From Pseudomonas lini (GTDB lineage: Bacteria; Pseudomonadota; Gammaproteobacteria; Pseudomonadales; Pseudomonadaceae): a DNA stretch of 64,000 nucleotides. The translations under genes and the position numbers were made by a program. The first letter of the stretch is position 1. Every line of letters starts with the position of its first letter. Of this stretch, positions 26,522 through 35,388 are shown one piece after another. The notes under the pieces were generated by a model. It searched no databases and was not told the origin of the DNA. It saw only the letters and a program-made list of their open reading frames with translations. The DNA lies in NCBI RefSeq assembly GCF_964063345.1, contig NZ_OZ061318.1:4960001-5024000 (forward strand), written 5' to 3'.

Positions 26522-27088
26522 ATGGAGGCTCTCGACGCTTTGCTCAACCGTGTTTCCGTCCCACGACTGCTCGATCCGGCGCCAACCGCCGAGCAACGGG
26601 AAGTGTTGTTTGCCGCCGCGATGCGCGCGCCAGACCATGGCCACTTGCAGCCTTGGCGCTTCCTGACAGTCGAAGGCGCGGCGCGCGAGCAAATGGGTGA
26701 GTTGCTGGCCGAAGCGGCGAAGCTGCAAGACAGTGATGTGTCCGAGGCCTTGCTGGACAAGGCGCGCAACGGCCCGTTGCGTGCGCCGCTGGTGGTTGTG
26801 GTGATTGCGCGTTTGCAGGAGCACGACAAGTATCCCAAGTCCGAGCAACTCTTGGCGGCCGGTTGTGCAGCTCACGGGATTTTGCTGGCGGCCTATGCGC
26901 AAGGCATTGGCGCGGTGTGGCGCACCGGTGAGCTGGCTTATTCAGCGCATGTGGCTAAAGGCTTGGGATTGGCGGAAGGGGAAGAGGTGATTGCGTTTCT
27001 TTACCTTGGCACGCCGCAGAAAGAACCGCGTGTGGCGGAGAAAGTTGATTTGACCGAGTTCGTTAGCGCCTGGCCGGGTAGTAACTGA
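26522..27088 (+). CDS. Nitroreductase family protein (YdjA-like)
   Basis: 188 residues, a compact FMN-dependent nitroreductase. AMRAPDHGHLQPWRFLTVEG is the FMN-binding start, and GIGAVWRTGELAYSAHVAKGLGL with FLYLGTPQKEPR matches YdjA. The enzyme reduces nitro or quinone compounds with NAD(P)H. A strong AGGAGGTGG lies 5-13 bases before the ATG. Divergent from trkH. Confidence 0.88.
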   Translation: MEALDALLNRVSVPRLLDPAPTAEQREVLFAAAMRAPDHGHLQPWRFLTVEGAAREQMGELLAEAAKLQDSDVSEALLDKARNGPLRAPLVVVVIARLQEHDKYPKSEQLLAAGCAAHGILLAAYAQGIGAVWRTGELAYSAHVAKGLGLAEGEEVIAFLYLGTPQKEPRVAEKVDLTEFVSAWPGSN

Positions 27089-27100
27089 GGAAACGATTCC

Positions 27101-27193
27101 CCTGTGGGAGCGGGCTTGCCCGCGATAGCGGAGTGTCAGGCACTGAGATGTTGAATGTGCCGCCGCCATCGCGGGCAAGCCCGCTCCCACAGG
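27101..27193. repeat. Inverted REP pair (GTGGGAGCGGGCTTGC type)
   Basis: CCTGTGGGAGCGGGCTTGCC and its exact inverted copy surround about 45 bases. It separates the convergent nitroreductase and sensor-kinase genes and overlaps neither. Confidence 0.88.
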
Positions 27194-27195
27194 GT

Positions 27196-28536
27196 TCAGG
27201 GTTGAACCACGGCCCCCGGTACTAGAGGCAACTCCAGGCTGGCAATAAACCCGCCCTCCGGATGATTGGCCAGCACCAGACTGCCGCCATGCCGCTCCGC
27301 CGCTCTACGCGCAATGGCCAGCCCGAGGCCATGTCCGGCCGCTGTTTGCCCCGGTGCCCGATAGAACGGTTCAGCCAGCTGATTCAAATGCTCGGCCTCT
27401 ACGCCGGGGCCGTGGTCGCGCACGCTGACCACAATCCTGTCGCCCTGGCGCAACGCCTGCATTTCGATCGGTTGCCCGATCGGGTTAAAGCGCTGGGCAT
27501 TACGCAGCAGGTTGTCCACGGCACGCTCGATCATGGTCGGCCAGCCTTTGAGGTTCAGTTGCGGCTCGGCCTCAAGGCGCACGTTCTGCTCGGGCGAGCC
27601 CAGCTGCGCATCTTTTTGCAGGGTATTGAGCAGCGCGTTTAGATCGACTTCTTCGGCGCTGGCATTGTCGGCATCGACGCGCGCCAGTACCAGGATTTCG
27701 CTGATCAGCGCTTCCAGTCGATCGCATTCACGGGTCAGGCGCGGCCAGAGTTTTTCCCGCTCCTCAGGATTCGCCCGCTCGGCCAGTGCCAAGGCAATGC
27801 GCAGTCGGGCCAAGGGTGAACGCAACTCGTGAGACACGTCCCGCAGTAGTTGCCGCTGGCTGCCGATCAGGCTTTGCAGGCGCGCGCCCATGCGGTTGAA
27901 GTCGTTGGCCAGCACGCCGAACTCATCGCGACGGTTGGCCAGTTGCGCCAGGCTGTTCTGTTGATACGTCGTCTGCCCGAGGTCATGCACCGCACCGCGC
28001 AAACGGCTCAGCGGTCGGGTGATGGAAAAGGTCACCAGCAGGCTGAACAGGGTCAGCACCACCAGCGCGATACCCAGCGCACTCAACGGCCAGAGCAGGC
28101 TTTCACGGTGCCAGGCATCCAGTTCCGGGTGCGGAATGCGGTAGATCAGCAGGTAGGTGTCGCCCGTCTTGGCGCTGGTGTATTCATCGGTCAGGCGCCG
28201 CCATGGCAGGCGCCGATCATCGTTTTGCTGCCGTGCCTCGAACGCCGCCGCCCGCCGAGGGAAGGTGCCGCGTACCACCGGGTCACCGGTCTCATTGAGC
28301 ACCTGAACGTCGATGTGATACTGGCGCTTGCGCTGCTCCAGAATGTCCTGGGCGGCTTCTTCGCCCTGGCTTTCGTAGGTTTGCGTCCACTGTTCGGGCA
28401 GGTTGTTAAGGCCCGGGTGGCGACTGAGAATCCATGCATCCTGGTTGAGCATGTGCCCGAGCAGAATGGAAAGGCCCGCAACCAGAGCAATGGCCAGCCA
28501 GAAGCTGGCCAGGATACGCCAGAACAATGAGCGCAC
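27196..28536 (-). CDS. Sensor histidine kinase, CpxA/RstB-like
   Basis: 446 residues, GTG start with GAGG 10 bases upstream. N-terminal membrane helix (LASFWLAIALVAGLSILLGH), periplasmic domain (about 35-160), second helix (ALGIALVVLTLFSLLVTF), HAMP, then HisKA with the phospho-acceptor in RDVSHELRSPLARLRIALAL. The ATPase has N-box NLLRNAQRF, VRDHGPGV and GHGLGLAIARRA. The SHELRSPL H-box and the partner genes point to envelope-stress sensing. It lies downstream of the chaperone and response regulator, with a hairpin and REP DNA between, so it may be expressed at a lower level. Confidence 0.88.
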   Translation of the reverse strand: MRSLFWRILASFWLAIALVAGLSILLGHMLNQDAWILSRHPGLNNLPEQWTQTYESQGEEAAQDILEQRKRQYHIDVQVLNETGDPVVRGTFPRRAAAFEARQQNDDRRLPWRRLTDEYTSAKTGDTYLLIYRIPHPELDAWHRESLLWPLSALGIALVVLTLFSLLVTFSITRPLSRLRGAVHDLGQTTYQQNSLAQLANRRDEFGVLANDFNRMGARLQSLIGSQRQLLRDVSHELRSPLARLRIALALAERANPEEREKLWPRLTRECDRLEALISEILVLARVDADNASAEEVDLNALLNTLQKDAQLGSPEQNVRLEAEPQLNLKGWPTMIERAVDNLLRNAQRFNPIGQPIEMQALRQGDRIVVSVRDHGPGVEAEHLNQLAEPFYRAPGQTAAGHGLGLAIARRAAERHGGSLVLANHPEGGFIASLELPLVPGAVVQP

Positions 28537-28563
28537 AGAAAATCCTCAACTAGCGCAAATTCA

Positions 28564-28748
28564 TGTGGGAGCGGGCCTGTGTGGTAAGGGAGCTTGCCCC
28601 CGTTCGGCTGCGAAGCAGTCGTAAACCCGTTACCTGCGGTTTAACTTTGAAATGCCGGGGCCGCTTCGCGACCCAACGGGGCGATGCGGCGTTCCGACAA
28701 GCCCCCTCGCCACAGGCAACCCCCCTCACCACACAGGCCTGCTCCCAC
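28564..28748. repeat. Nested REP cluster
   Basis: An outer pair (TGTGGGAGCGGGCCTGTGTG against its inverse ending at 28748) encloses an inner pair of the GTGGCGAGGGAGCTTGC family (AAGGGAGCTTGCCCCCG against CAAGCCCCCTCGCCACAG). Two REP families are inserted one inside the other between the kinase and the chaperone gene. Confidence 0.75.
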
Positions 28749-28764
28749 ATTTTAAATGGCAACA

Positions 28765-28791
28765 GACCCAACGGGGTTTAGCCGTTGGGTC
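28765..28791 (-). terminator. Hairpin after the Spy/CpxP-like gene
   Basis: GACCCAACGG (28765-28774) and CCGTTGGGTC (28782-28791) pair perfectly over 10 bp with a 7-nt loop, 13 bases beyond the chaperone stop. No clean T-run follows on the minus strand; it may terminate partially before the kinase gene. Confidence 0.6.
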
Positions 28792-28804
28792 CAGGGTTAG
28801 CGCA

Positions 28805-29254
28805 TTATTGCGCTTTTTGCGCTTGCTGCGCTTTCCAGGCCTTGAACTCGGCCCATTCGGCGCGACGCTCAGCTTTTTTCTGCTGAATCTCGTCGAATTG
28901 CTTCTGTTGATCCGGTTTCAGCAGTGCGCGAACATCGGCGTCAGCTTTCTTGTGCTTGGCCTCCATCTCGTCTTTCAGGGCTTTCTGATCGGCTGGCGAG
29001 AGTTTTTCCAGGTACTTGTCGACCAATTGCTGACGCTCATGCATCTGCTCGCCCATGATCTTGCGGATCTGCTCGCGCTGTTCGCGGCTCAGGTCCAGCT
29101 GGCTGTAAGGGCCTTTACCGTGCATGCCGTGCATCTGACCGCCGTGGCGTGAGCCGTCCATGTGGTCACCCATCGGACCCGCGCCTTCAGGCATGGCCAT
29201 GGCAACGGTCGGCAGGGCGGCAGCAAACATCAGAGCGATAAGAGTCTTGCGCAT
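28805..29254 (-). CDS. Spy/CpxP-family periplasmic chaperone
   Basis: 149 residues with a Sec signal peptide (MRKTLIALMFAAALPTVAMA). The mature protein is helical and highly charged, with LDLSREQREQIRKIMGEQMH and LLKPDQQKQFDEIQQKKAE, the two LTxxQ-type motifs in modified form (LSREQ and LKPDQ). A His/Met/Gly-rich segment follows the signal. It should be an ATP-independent chaperone and possible inhibitor of the sensor kinase. AAGGAGATACACC precedes the ATG. It lies between the response regulator and kinase genes on the same strand, which supports a Cpx-type unit. Confidence 0.85.
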   Translation of the reverse strand: MRKTLIALMFAAALPTVAMAMPEGAGPMGDHMDGSRHGGQMHGMHGKGPYSQLDLSREQREQIRKIMGEQMHERQQLVDKYLEKLSPADQKALKDEMEAKHKKADADVRALLKPDQQKQFDEIQQKKAERRAEWAEFKAWKAQQAQKAQ

Positions 29255-29336
29255 GGTGTATCTCCTTGTCTCATTCCCGGTACGTTCCGGATGTGTGCAG
29301 ATTACGGAGATCTAGGTCAGCGGCGGTCAGCGGAGC

Positions 29337-29352
29337 GTAAAGCTTGGGTAAA
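29337..29352. promoter_or_regulatory. CpxR-type box upstream of the chaperone gene
   Basis: GTAAA-GCTTGG-GTAAA is a tandem repeat matching the CpxR recognition pattern GTAAA-N(4-8)-GTAAA. It lies about 83 bases before the chaperone ATG, between the response-regulator stop and that gene. Just beside it, GGTCAGCGG is repeated directly at 29315-29323 and 29325-29333 with a 10-base period. Function is inferred from the E. coli consensus. Confidence 0.6.
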
Positions 29353-29402
29353 GACGATTTTCTACCTTGCTGACAAAACTCCACAGCTACCAGTCTGTGG
29401 TG

Positions 29403-29446
29403 GGCCGCTTCGCAGCCCGGCGGGAGCAAGCTCCCTCGCCACAGGT
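29403..29446. repeat. Single REP element (GTGGCGAGGGAGCTTGC type)
   Basis: GGCCGCTTCGCAGCCCGGCG then GGAGCAAGCTCCCTCGCCAC, one REP unit without an inverted partner, immediately after the response-regulator stop. Confidence 0.75.
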
Positions 29447-29473
29447 GGCGCTTATCCAGTTCTTTCTCGGTTC

Positions 29474-30151
29474 TTACAGGCTGTAGTAGTAACCGCGACT
29501 GCGCAGGGCAACGATGCGTGGACGACCATCGGGGTGCGGGCCGATTTTTTTGCGCAGGTTGCTCACGTGCATATCCAGGCTACGGTCGTACAGGGTCAGT
29601 TTGCGACCGAGGGCGATTTGCGCCAGTTCCTGTTTATCCAGCGGTTCACCGGGCTGCTTGAGCAGGGCTTCGAGCAGACGGCTTTCGGAGACGGTGAGGG
29701 TGAACTCCTGTTCATCGATGCTGACCACGCCACGCACCGGGCTGAAGCACAAATCGCCAAGTTCGAGCTGGCTGGAAACTGCCGTCGGATGACTGCGGCG
29801 CAACACCGCGCGCAGGCGGGCTGTCAGTTCCCGCGGATCGCACGGTTTGGCCAGGTAATCATCGGCACCGAGTTCCAGGCCGAGAATGCGGTCCAGCGGT
29901 TCGCCACGGGCCGAAAGCATCAGCACCGGCAAATCCGGATGGTCACTGCGCAGTTGCTTGAGCAGTTCCAGGCCGCTGCCATCCGGCAGCATCACGTCCA
30001 GCACCACGGCCGCGGGGGACGTTTCAGCCAGTGCGCGACGAGCACTCTGGCCGTCGTGGCAGGCGCGGACCTGAAAGCCTTCCTGGCTCAGCCAACTGCT
30101 CAGAAGCTCACACAGCTCCTGGTCATCATCAATTAATAACAGCTCGCTCAT
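29474..30151 (-). CDS. OmpR-family response regulator (CpxR/RstA-like)
   Basis: 225 residues. Receiver domain with acidic pocket LLIDDDQEL, phospho-acceptor in VVLDVMLPDGSGLELL, Thr/Ser site in VLMLSARGE and Lys in YLAKPCDPRELTAR. The C-terminal winged helix contains LTVSESRLLEALLKQPGEPL and RSLDMHVSNLRKKIGPHPDG. It pairs with the downstream kinase and probably activates the chaperone gene through the GTAAA box. Confidence 0.9.
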   Translation of the reverse strand: MSELLLIDDDQELCELLSSWLSQEGFQVRACHDGQSARRALAETSPAAVVLDVMLPDGSGLELLKQLRSDHPDLPVLMLSARGEPLDRILGLELGADDYLAKPCDPRELTARLRAVLRRSHPTAVSSQLELGDLCFSPVRGVVSIDEQEFTLTVSESRLLEALLKQPGEPLDKQELAQIALGRKLTLYDRSLDMHVSNLRKKIGPHPDGRPRIVALRSRGYYYSL

Positions 30152-30158
30152 GACTCAC

Positions 30159-30572
30159 TCAATTTAGCCATTGCCGACGTTTTCTGGTTGCACCACTGGC
30201 GAAGATACCGCAGAGCAGGGCCGATAGCGCTACTGCGGCACCGATAACAAACCATTGCTGCTGATCTGTCAGCAGGCGCGGCAACGGGCTGCTGGCCTGG
30301 GCTTCCTTGAGTTGCAGCTTCAGGCGCTGATTCTCTTGGCGCAACCGGCTCAGCTGGGCGCTTTCGCGTTCGCCATCGGTATTTTGCAGTTGTTTACTCA
30401 ATTCTTCTCGTTGCTGTTCGCTTGCCTTCAAGCGCTGCTGCAACTCGGTGATCTGGCTGCCGGCGCTCAAGGACAGCGGCGTCGAACTACCGCCATTGGC
30501 GCTTTCTTCACCATGGGCGGGCGCCATGATCGACAACGTCACCAGCATCAGACACAACGGACCTTTGCGCAT
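30159..30572 (-). CDS. Small exported coiled-coil membrane protein of unknown function
   Basis: 137 residues. Signal peptide RKGPLCLMLVTLSIMAPAHG, a Ser-rich segment, then a coiled coil of about 60 residues (SQITELQQRLKASEQQREEL onward), and a C-terminal membrane helix (QWFVIGAAVALSALLCGIFA) ending in a basic cytoplasmic tail. The layout matches the TIGR04211/YgiM-like group without the SH3 domain. AGGAG lies 7 bases before the ATG at 30572. It starts 7 bases upstream of the response-regulator gene and is probably co-transcribed with it, which hints at an envelope role. Confidence 0.7.
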   Translation of the reverse strand: MRKGPLCLMLVTLSIMAPAHGEESANGGSSTPLSLSAGSQITELQQRLKASEQQREELSKQLQNTDGERESAQLSRLRQENQRLKLQLKEAQASSPLPRLLTDQQQWFVIGAAVALSALLCGIFASGATRKRRQWLN

Positions 30573-30643
30573 CGCAACTCCTGATTCCAATACGAGTATT
30601 GGGCAGGTTGTCGGCCGATAAACGAGAATAATGAGCGATTGAA

Positions 30644-30674
30644 CGCGCGATGAACCGACAAGGCTCATCGCGCG
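30644..30674 (-). terminator. Hairpin after yciI
   Basis: CGCGCGATGA (30644-30653) and TCATCGCGCG (30665-30674) form a perfect 10-bp stem with an 11-nt loop, just past the yciI stop. Sequence beyond it on the minus strand is only moderately T-rich. Confidence 0.6.
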
Positions 30675-30682
30675 GGAGAGCT

Positions 30683-30982
30683 TTACGGGAGGACTTGCTT
30701 GAACGGCTTGACCAAAACGTTGGCGTAGACGCCTGCGGCAATGTACGGATCGGCGTCGGCCCAGGCCTGTGCGGCGCTCAGCGAATCGAATTCGGCAACG
30801 ATCAGGCTGCCGGTGAAACCCGCCGCGCCCGGATCATTGCTGTCGACCGCCGGGTGCGGACCGGCCAATACGATACGACCTTCACCTTTAAGCACTTGCA
30901 GGCGCTCAAGGTGCGCAGGCCGTGCGGCCAGGCGGGCTTCCAGGGAGTTGGCGACGTCTGTGGCAATGATTGCGTAAAGCAT
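30683..30982 (-). CDS. yciI: YciI-like protein
   Basis: 99 residues with the YciI ferredoxin-like fold: [41 protein letters not shown] with the conserved His, and [20 protein letters not shown] with the Asp. A small cytosolic enzyme-like protein of unknown reaction. It follows the yciB stop by one base, as in the E. coli yci region. Confidence 0.88.
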   Translation of the reverse strand: MLYAIIATDVANSLEARLAARPAHLERLQVLKGEGRIVLAGPHPAVDSNDPGAAGFTGSLIVAEFDSLSAAQAWADADPYIAAGVYANVLVKPFKQVLP

Positions 30983-30983
30983 G

Positions 30984-31580
30984 TCAGTCCTCGGTTTTTG
31001 GCGTTGTGGTGTCGGCGTCGTGCAGGTGGCGGGACAGGTAAATGCCTTGGGCGACCAGGAACAGCAACGTCATGCCCAGGCTGCCGAAGACTTTGAAGTC
31101 GACCCAGTAGTTCTGGAACGTGAACGCAACGAACAGGTTGGCGGCGCCGCAAAACAGGAAAAACCCGATCCAGGCGATGTTCAGACGGGTCCAGACCGGC
31201 TCCGGCAGAGTCAGTGCGTGGCCCATGATGCGTTTGATCAGCAGTTGATCACCGATGAAGTGGCTGCCGATGAACCCGAGAGCGAACAGCCAGTTGACCA
31301 CCGGGGCTTTCCATTTCAGGAAGGTCTCGCTGTGGAACGCCAGGGTCAGGCTGCCGAAGACCAGGCAAGCGATAAGGGTCAGCCACTGGCTCTTCTCCAG
31401 CTTGCGCTGCTTGATGAATAGCGTGCCGTAAACCACCAGCGAACTGATGATCAGCATTGCGGTGGCACTGTAAATACCACCGACAGTCAGTTGATGACCG
31501 CCAATGTCGACGACCCGTGGATCGATTTTGAAGACGATGAAAAACAGCAGAAGCGGGATGAAGTCGATGAATTGTTTCAC
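30984..31580 (-). CDS. yciB: Inner-membrane-spanning protein YciB (septation protein A)
   Basis: 198 residues with five to six membrane helices. [17 protein letters not shown] at the start, [20 protein letters not shown] and [20 protein letters not shown] are YciB/IspZ signatures. It affects envelope synthesis and septation. The GTG at 31580 fits the family N-terminus; the TTG 13 codons upstream is less likely. Confidence 0.9.
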   Translation of the reverse strand: MKQFIDFIPLLLFFIVFKIDPRVVDIGGHQLTVGGIYSATAMLIISSLVVYGTLFIKQRKLEKSQWLTLIACLVFGSLTLAFHSETFLKWKAPVVNWLFALGFIGSHFIGDQLLIKRIMGHALTLPEPVWTRLNIAWIGFFLFCGAANLFVAFTFQNYWVDFKVFGSLGMTLLFLVAQGIYLSRHLHDADTTTPKTED

Positions 31581-31667
31581 AGTGGCAGCCAGAAGCAGGA
31601 TGTGGCGGCATAATAACAAACATATTGACGCGCGATAGCGTCAGCTGATTTGAGGTTACACAGTCCT

Positions 31668-32531
31668 GTGAATGTTGATTTGCACTGCCATAGCACGGCT
31701 TCCGATGGCGCCCTGGCGCCTGCGGTACTGGTTGCGCGTGCGTTCGAGAAAGGCGTGCGAGTCCTGGCCTTGACCGATCACGACACCCTTGAAGGCCTCG
31801 ACGAGGCCCGCAGCGCCGCGACGGCGCTGGGGATGCAACTGGTTAATGGCGTCGAATTGTCCTGCACCTGGGGTGGGGCGACCATTCACGTTTTGGGCTA
31901 CGGTTTCGACGTCAATGCGCCGCCATTGGTCGAGGCCATCGCAAAATTGCACGATGGCCGCTGGTTACGGTCCGAAGAAATAAGCCGCAAGTTGGCGTTG
32001 AAAGGCATGCCGGGGGCGCTTGACGGCGCCCGGTCCATTCAACAGGAGCTGGGCGACAGCGGTAATGCGCCGGCCCGTCCGCACTTCGCCGACTGGATGG
32101 TGCGCGAAGGTTTCGTCAAGGATCGCGCCGAAGCGTTCCGCAAATGGCTGGGCGCCGGCAAACTGGGAGACGTCAAACAACACTGGCCGACCCTGGAAGA
32201 CACCGTCGAAACCCTGCGCGCCGCGGGTGCCTGGGTCAGCCTGGCGCATCCCTGGCACTACGATTTCACTCGCAGCAAGCGTCGTCGCCTGATTGCCGAC
32301 TATATTCAAGCAGGGGGCCACGCGATAGAAGTGGTCAATGGCCATCAACCCGCCGAACAGGTGGGCAGCCTGGCGATTCTAGCCCGTGAGTTTGGTCTGC
32401 TGGTCAGCGCCGGCAGTGATTTTCATGGCCCTGGAGGCTGGTCCGAGATCGGTGAATACCGCCCGCTCCCGGAGGATCTGCCACCACTGTGGTGTCGATT
32501 CAAACATGACCCAATTATTGCCGTCGTCTGA
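31668..32531 (+). CDS. PHP-domain phosphoesterase (RNase AM / YciV family)
   Basis: About 287 residues with PHP metal ligands: DLHCHSTASDG at the start, LTDHDTLEGL, NGVELSCTW, SLAHPWHYDF, and SAGSDFHGPGG near the end. E. coli YciV/RNase AM removes short 5' RNA ends and 3',5'-pAp. A GTG at 31668 is taken as the start because DLHCHS begins a few residues later; GAGG lies about 12 bases upstream and a TTG at 31650 is possible. Its 3' end is followed by yciO, as in E. coli. Confidence 0.85.
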   Translation: MNVDLHCHSTASDGALAPAVLVARAFEKGVRVLALTDHDTLEGLDEARSAATALGMQLVNGVELSCTWGGATIHVLGYGFDVNAPPLVEAIAKLHDGRWLRSEEISRKLALKGMPGALDGARSIQQELGDSGNAPARPHFADWMVREGFVKDRAEAFRKWLGAGKLGDVKQHWPTLEDTVETLRAAGAWVSLAHPWHYDFTRSKRRRLIADYIQAGGHAIEVVNGHQPAEQVGSLAILAREFGLLVSAGSDFHGPGGWSEIGEYRPLPEDLPPLWCRFKHDPIIAVV

Positions 32532-32544
32532 ACAGGTAGAAAAT

Positions 32545-33174
32545 GTGAGTCAATTTTTCCAGATTCATCCGGAAAACCCGCAAGCGCGCCTGATCAAACA
32601 GGCTGTCGAGATCATCCGCAACGGCGGGGTGGTGATTTATCCCACAGACTCTTCCTACGCCATTGGTTGCCAGATCGGCGACAAAAACGCCGTGGAGCGC
32701 GTGCGCCGGCTACGTCAGCTGGATGATAAGCATAACTTCGCGCTGATCTGCAGCGACCTGTCGCAGTTGGGGCTGTTTGCCAAGATCGACACCGGCACCT
32801 TCCGGGTGCTCAAGGCTCACTTGCCTGGCCCTTACACCTTCATTCTCAACGCCACCCGCGAAGTCCCGCGGTTGTTGCTGCACCCGAAAAAACGCACCAT
32901 CGGCCTGCGTGTGCCAAGCCATCCTATTGCCCTGGCATTGCTGGAAGAACTCGGCGAGCCGCTGATGAGCGTGACCCTGATCATGCCTGGCGACACCGAT
33001 CCGTTGAGCGATCCTTACGAAATGCGCCAGTTGCTCGAGCATCAGGTCGACCTGATCATCGACGGCGGTTTCGGCGGGATCAAGGCCTCCACCGTGATCA
33101 GCCTCGCCGACGGCGAACCGGAAGTCATCCGCGTCGGTTGCGGCGACCCTACGCCTTTCATGGCCGAGGCCTAG
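32545..33174 (+). CDS. yciO: YciO: Sua5/YrdC-family protein
   Basis: 209 residues. NGGVVIYPTDSSYAIGCQIG, the KxR-type RRLRQLDDKHNFAL and LPGPYTFILNATREVPRLLL are the YrdC-fold ATP and threonine-binding blocks. YciO is a paralogue of the TsaC threonylcarbamoyl-AMP synthase with weak activity. The GTG at 32545, preceded by AGGT, gives the normal N-terminus SQFFQIHPENPQARL; an ATG at 32506 would overlap the PHP gene. The stop is directly followed by the scpA ATG. Confidence 0.88.
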   Translation: MSQFFQIHPENPQARLIKQAVEIIRNGGVVIYPTDSSYAIGCQIGDKNAVERVRRLRQLDDKHNFALICSDLSQLGLFAKIDTGTFRVLKAHLPGPYTFILNATREVPRLLLHPKKRTIGLRVPSHPIALALLEELGEPLMSVTLIMPGDTDPLSDPYEMRQLLEHQVDLIIDGGFGGIKASTVISLADGEPEVIRVGCGDPTPFMAEA

Positions 33175-33993
33175 ATGTCTGCAGTAGAACCCGTCGACAG
33201 CCAGGCCGGTGCCCAGCAAGAACTGCCTTTCGCCATGGTCTATGGCCAGGCGGTCATGGAAATGCCGCTGGACCTGTACATCCCGCCGGATGCGCTCGAG
33301 GTCTTTCTTGAGGCCTTCGAAGGCCCGCTCGACTTGCTGCTGTACCTGATCCGCAAACAGAACATAAACATCCTCGACATCCCGGTGGCGGAAATCACCC
33401 GTCAGTACATGGGCTACGTCGAGTTGATGCAGTCGGTGCGCCTGGAGCTGGCCGCCGAGTACCTGGTGATGGCCGCAATGCTGGCCGAGATCAAGTCGCG
33501 GATGCTGTTGCCTCGTGCCGAAACGATCGAAGACGAAGAGGACGATCCTCGCGCCGAGTTGATCCGCCGTTTGCAGGAGTACGAGCGCTTCAAGGCTGCT
33601 GCCGAAGGCATCGATGGCCTGAGCCGCGTCGGCCGCGACGTAGTGGTGCCCAAGCTCGATGCCCCGGAAGCCCGGGCGCGCAAACTGTTACCGGATGTGC
33701 GTCTGGAAGAGTTGCTGATGTCCATGGCCGAGGTCTTGCGCCGTGGCGACATGTTCGAAAGCCACCAGGTCAGCCGTGAAGCGCTGTCCACCCGCGAGCG
33801 CATGAGCGATGTGCTGGAACGGCTCAAGGGCGGTGGTTTTGTGCCCTTTGTCGAGTTGTTCACCGCTGAAGAAGGGCGCCTGGGGGTGGTGGTGACCTTT
33901 ATGGCGATCCTCGAACTGGTCAAGGAATCCTTGGTCGAGCTGGTGCAGAATGAGCCGTTCGCGGCGATCCATGTCCGGGCCCGAGCCGAATAA
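33175..33993 (+). CDS. scpA: Segregation and condensation protein A
   Basis: 272 residues. EVFLEAFEGPLDLLLYLIRK with NILDIPVAEITRQYMGYV is the ScpA N-terminal Smc-binding helical domain, and the winged helix at the C-terminus (FVPFVELFTAEEGRLGVVVT, FMAILELVKESLVELVQNEP) binds the Smc head. About 45 extra residues precede the core, so the true start could be the Met near 33238. Forms the SMC-ScpAB condensin with the next gene. Confidence 0.93.
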   Translation: MSAVEPVDSQAGAQQELPFAMVYGQAVMEMPLDLYIPPDALEVFLEAFEGPLDLLLYLIRKQNINILDIPVAEITRQYMGYVELMQSVRLELAAEYLVMAAMLAEIKSRMLLPRAETIEDEEDDPRAELIRRLQEYERFKAAAEGIDGLSRVGRDVVVPKLDAPEARARKLLPDVRLEELLMSMAEVLRRGDMFESHQVSREALSTRERMSDVLERLKGGGFVPFVELFTAEEGRLGVVVTFMAILELVKESLVELVQNEPFAAIHVRARAE

Positions 33994-34004
33994 CGAGTTG
34001 AATC

Positions 34005-35021
<1,017 letters not shown>

Positions 35022-35388
35022 CCCAAATCCGGTGGGCAATGGAAATCCCTGTGGGAGCGGGCTTGCCCGCGAAGAGGGAGTGTCAGTCAACATCATTGCT
35101 GCCTGACCCACCGCAATCGCGGGCAAGCCCGCTCCCACAGGGTGTTGTGTTGACTGGAGTATTTGATGAGTCTGCAAATTCATCGACGACGGCGGTCGAA
35201 ATTAGTGCCACCGGTCGGCGGAAAATCAAGTAAGTCGCCATTGATCAGCTAGTCTCTGATGCGCGAACGTCTCCATGAGCGTATGATTCGCGACCCTTCG
35301 GCGATCCCTTCGCCAAAGTACAGATTTATAACTCTTCAGGACCCTCAATCCAGAGCATCCTGAACAGACCACACCGGGAGGTGCCCAG
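35022..35388. other. Gene-free stretch between scpB and rluB
   Basis: 367 bases: an inverted REP pair at 35047-35143 (GTGGGAGCGGGCTTGCC type), then the rluB promoter/leader. A TATAAC motif near 35328-35333 could be a -10. In the leader, TTCAGGA (35335-35341) can pair with TCCTGAA (35358-35364). GGGAGG at about 35377-35382 is the rluB ribosome site. I see no further ORF. Confidence 0.65.
35047..35143. repeat. Inverted REP pair (GTGGGAGCGGGCTTGC type)
   Basis: CCCTGTGGGAGCGGGCTTGC and its exact inverted copy ending at 35143 enclose about 50 bases directly after the scpB stop. Confidence 0.88.

Noticed and set aside
35281..35388. Riboswitch in the rluB leader
   Set aside because: Two short hairpins are possible but no known riboswitch core is recognisable and no expression platform is evident.
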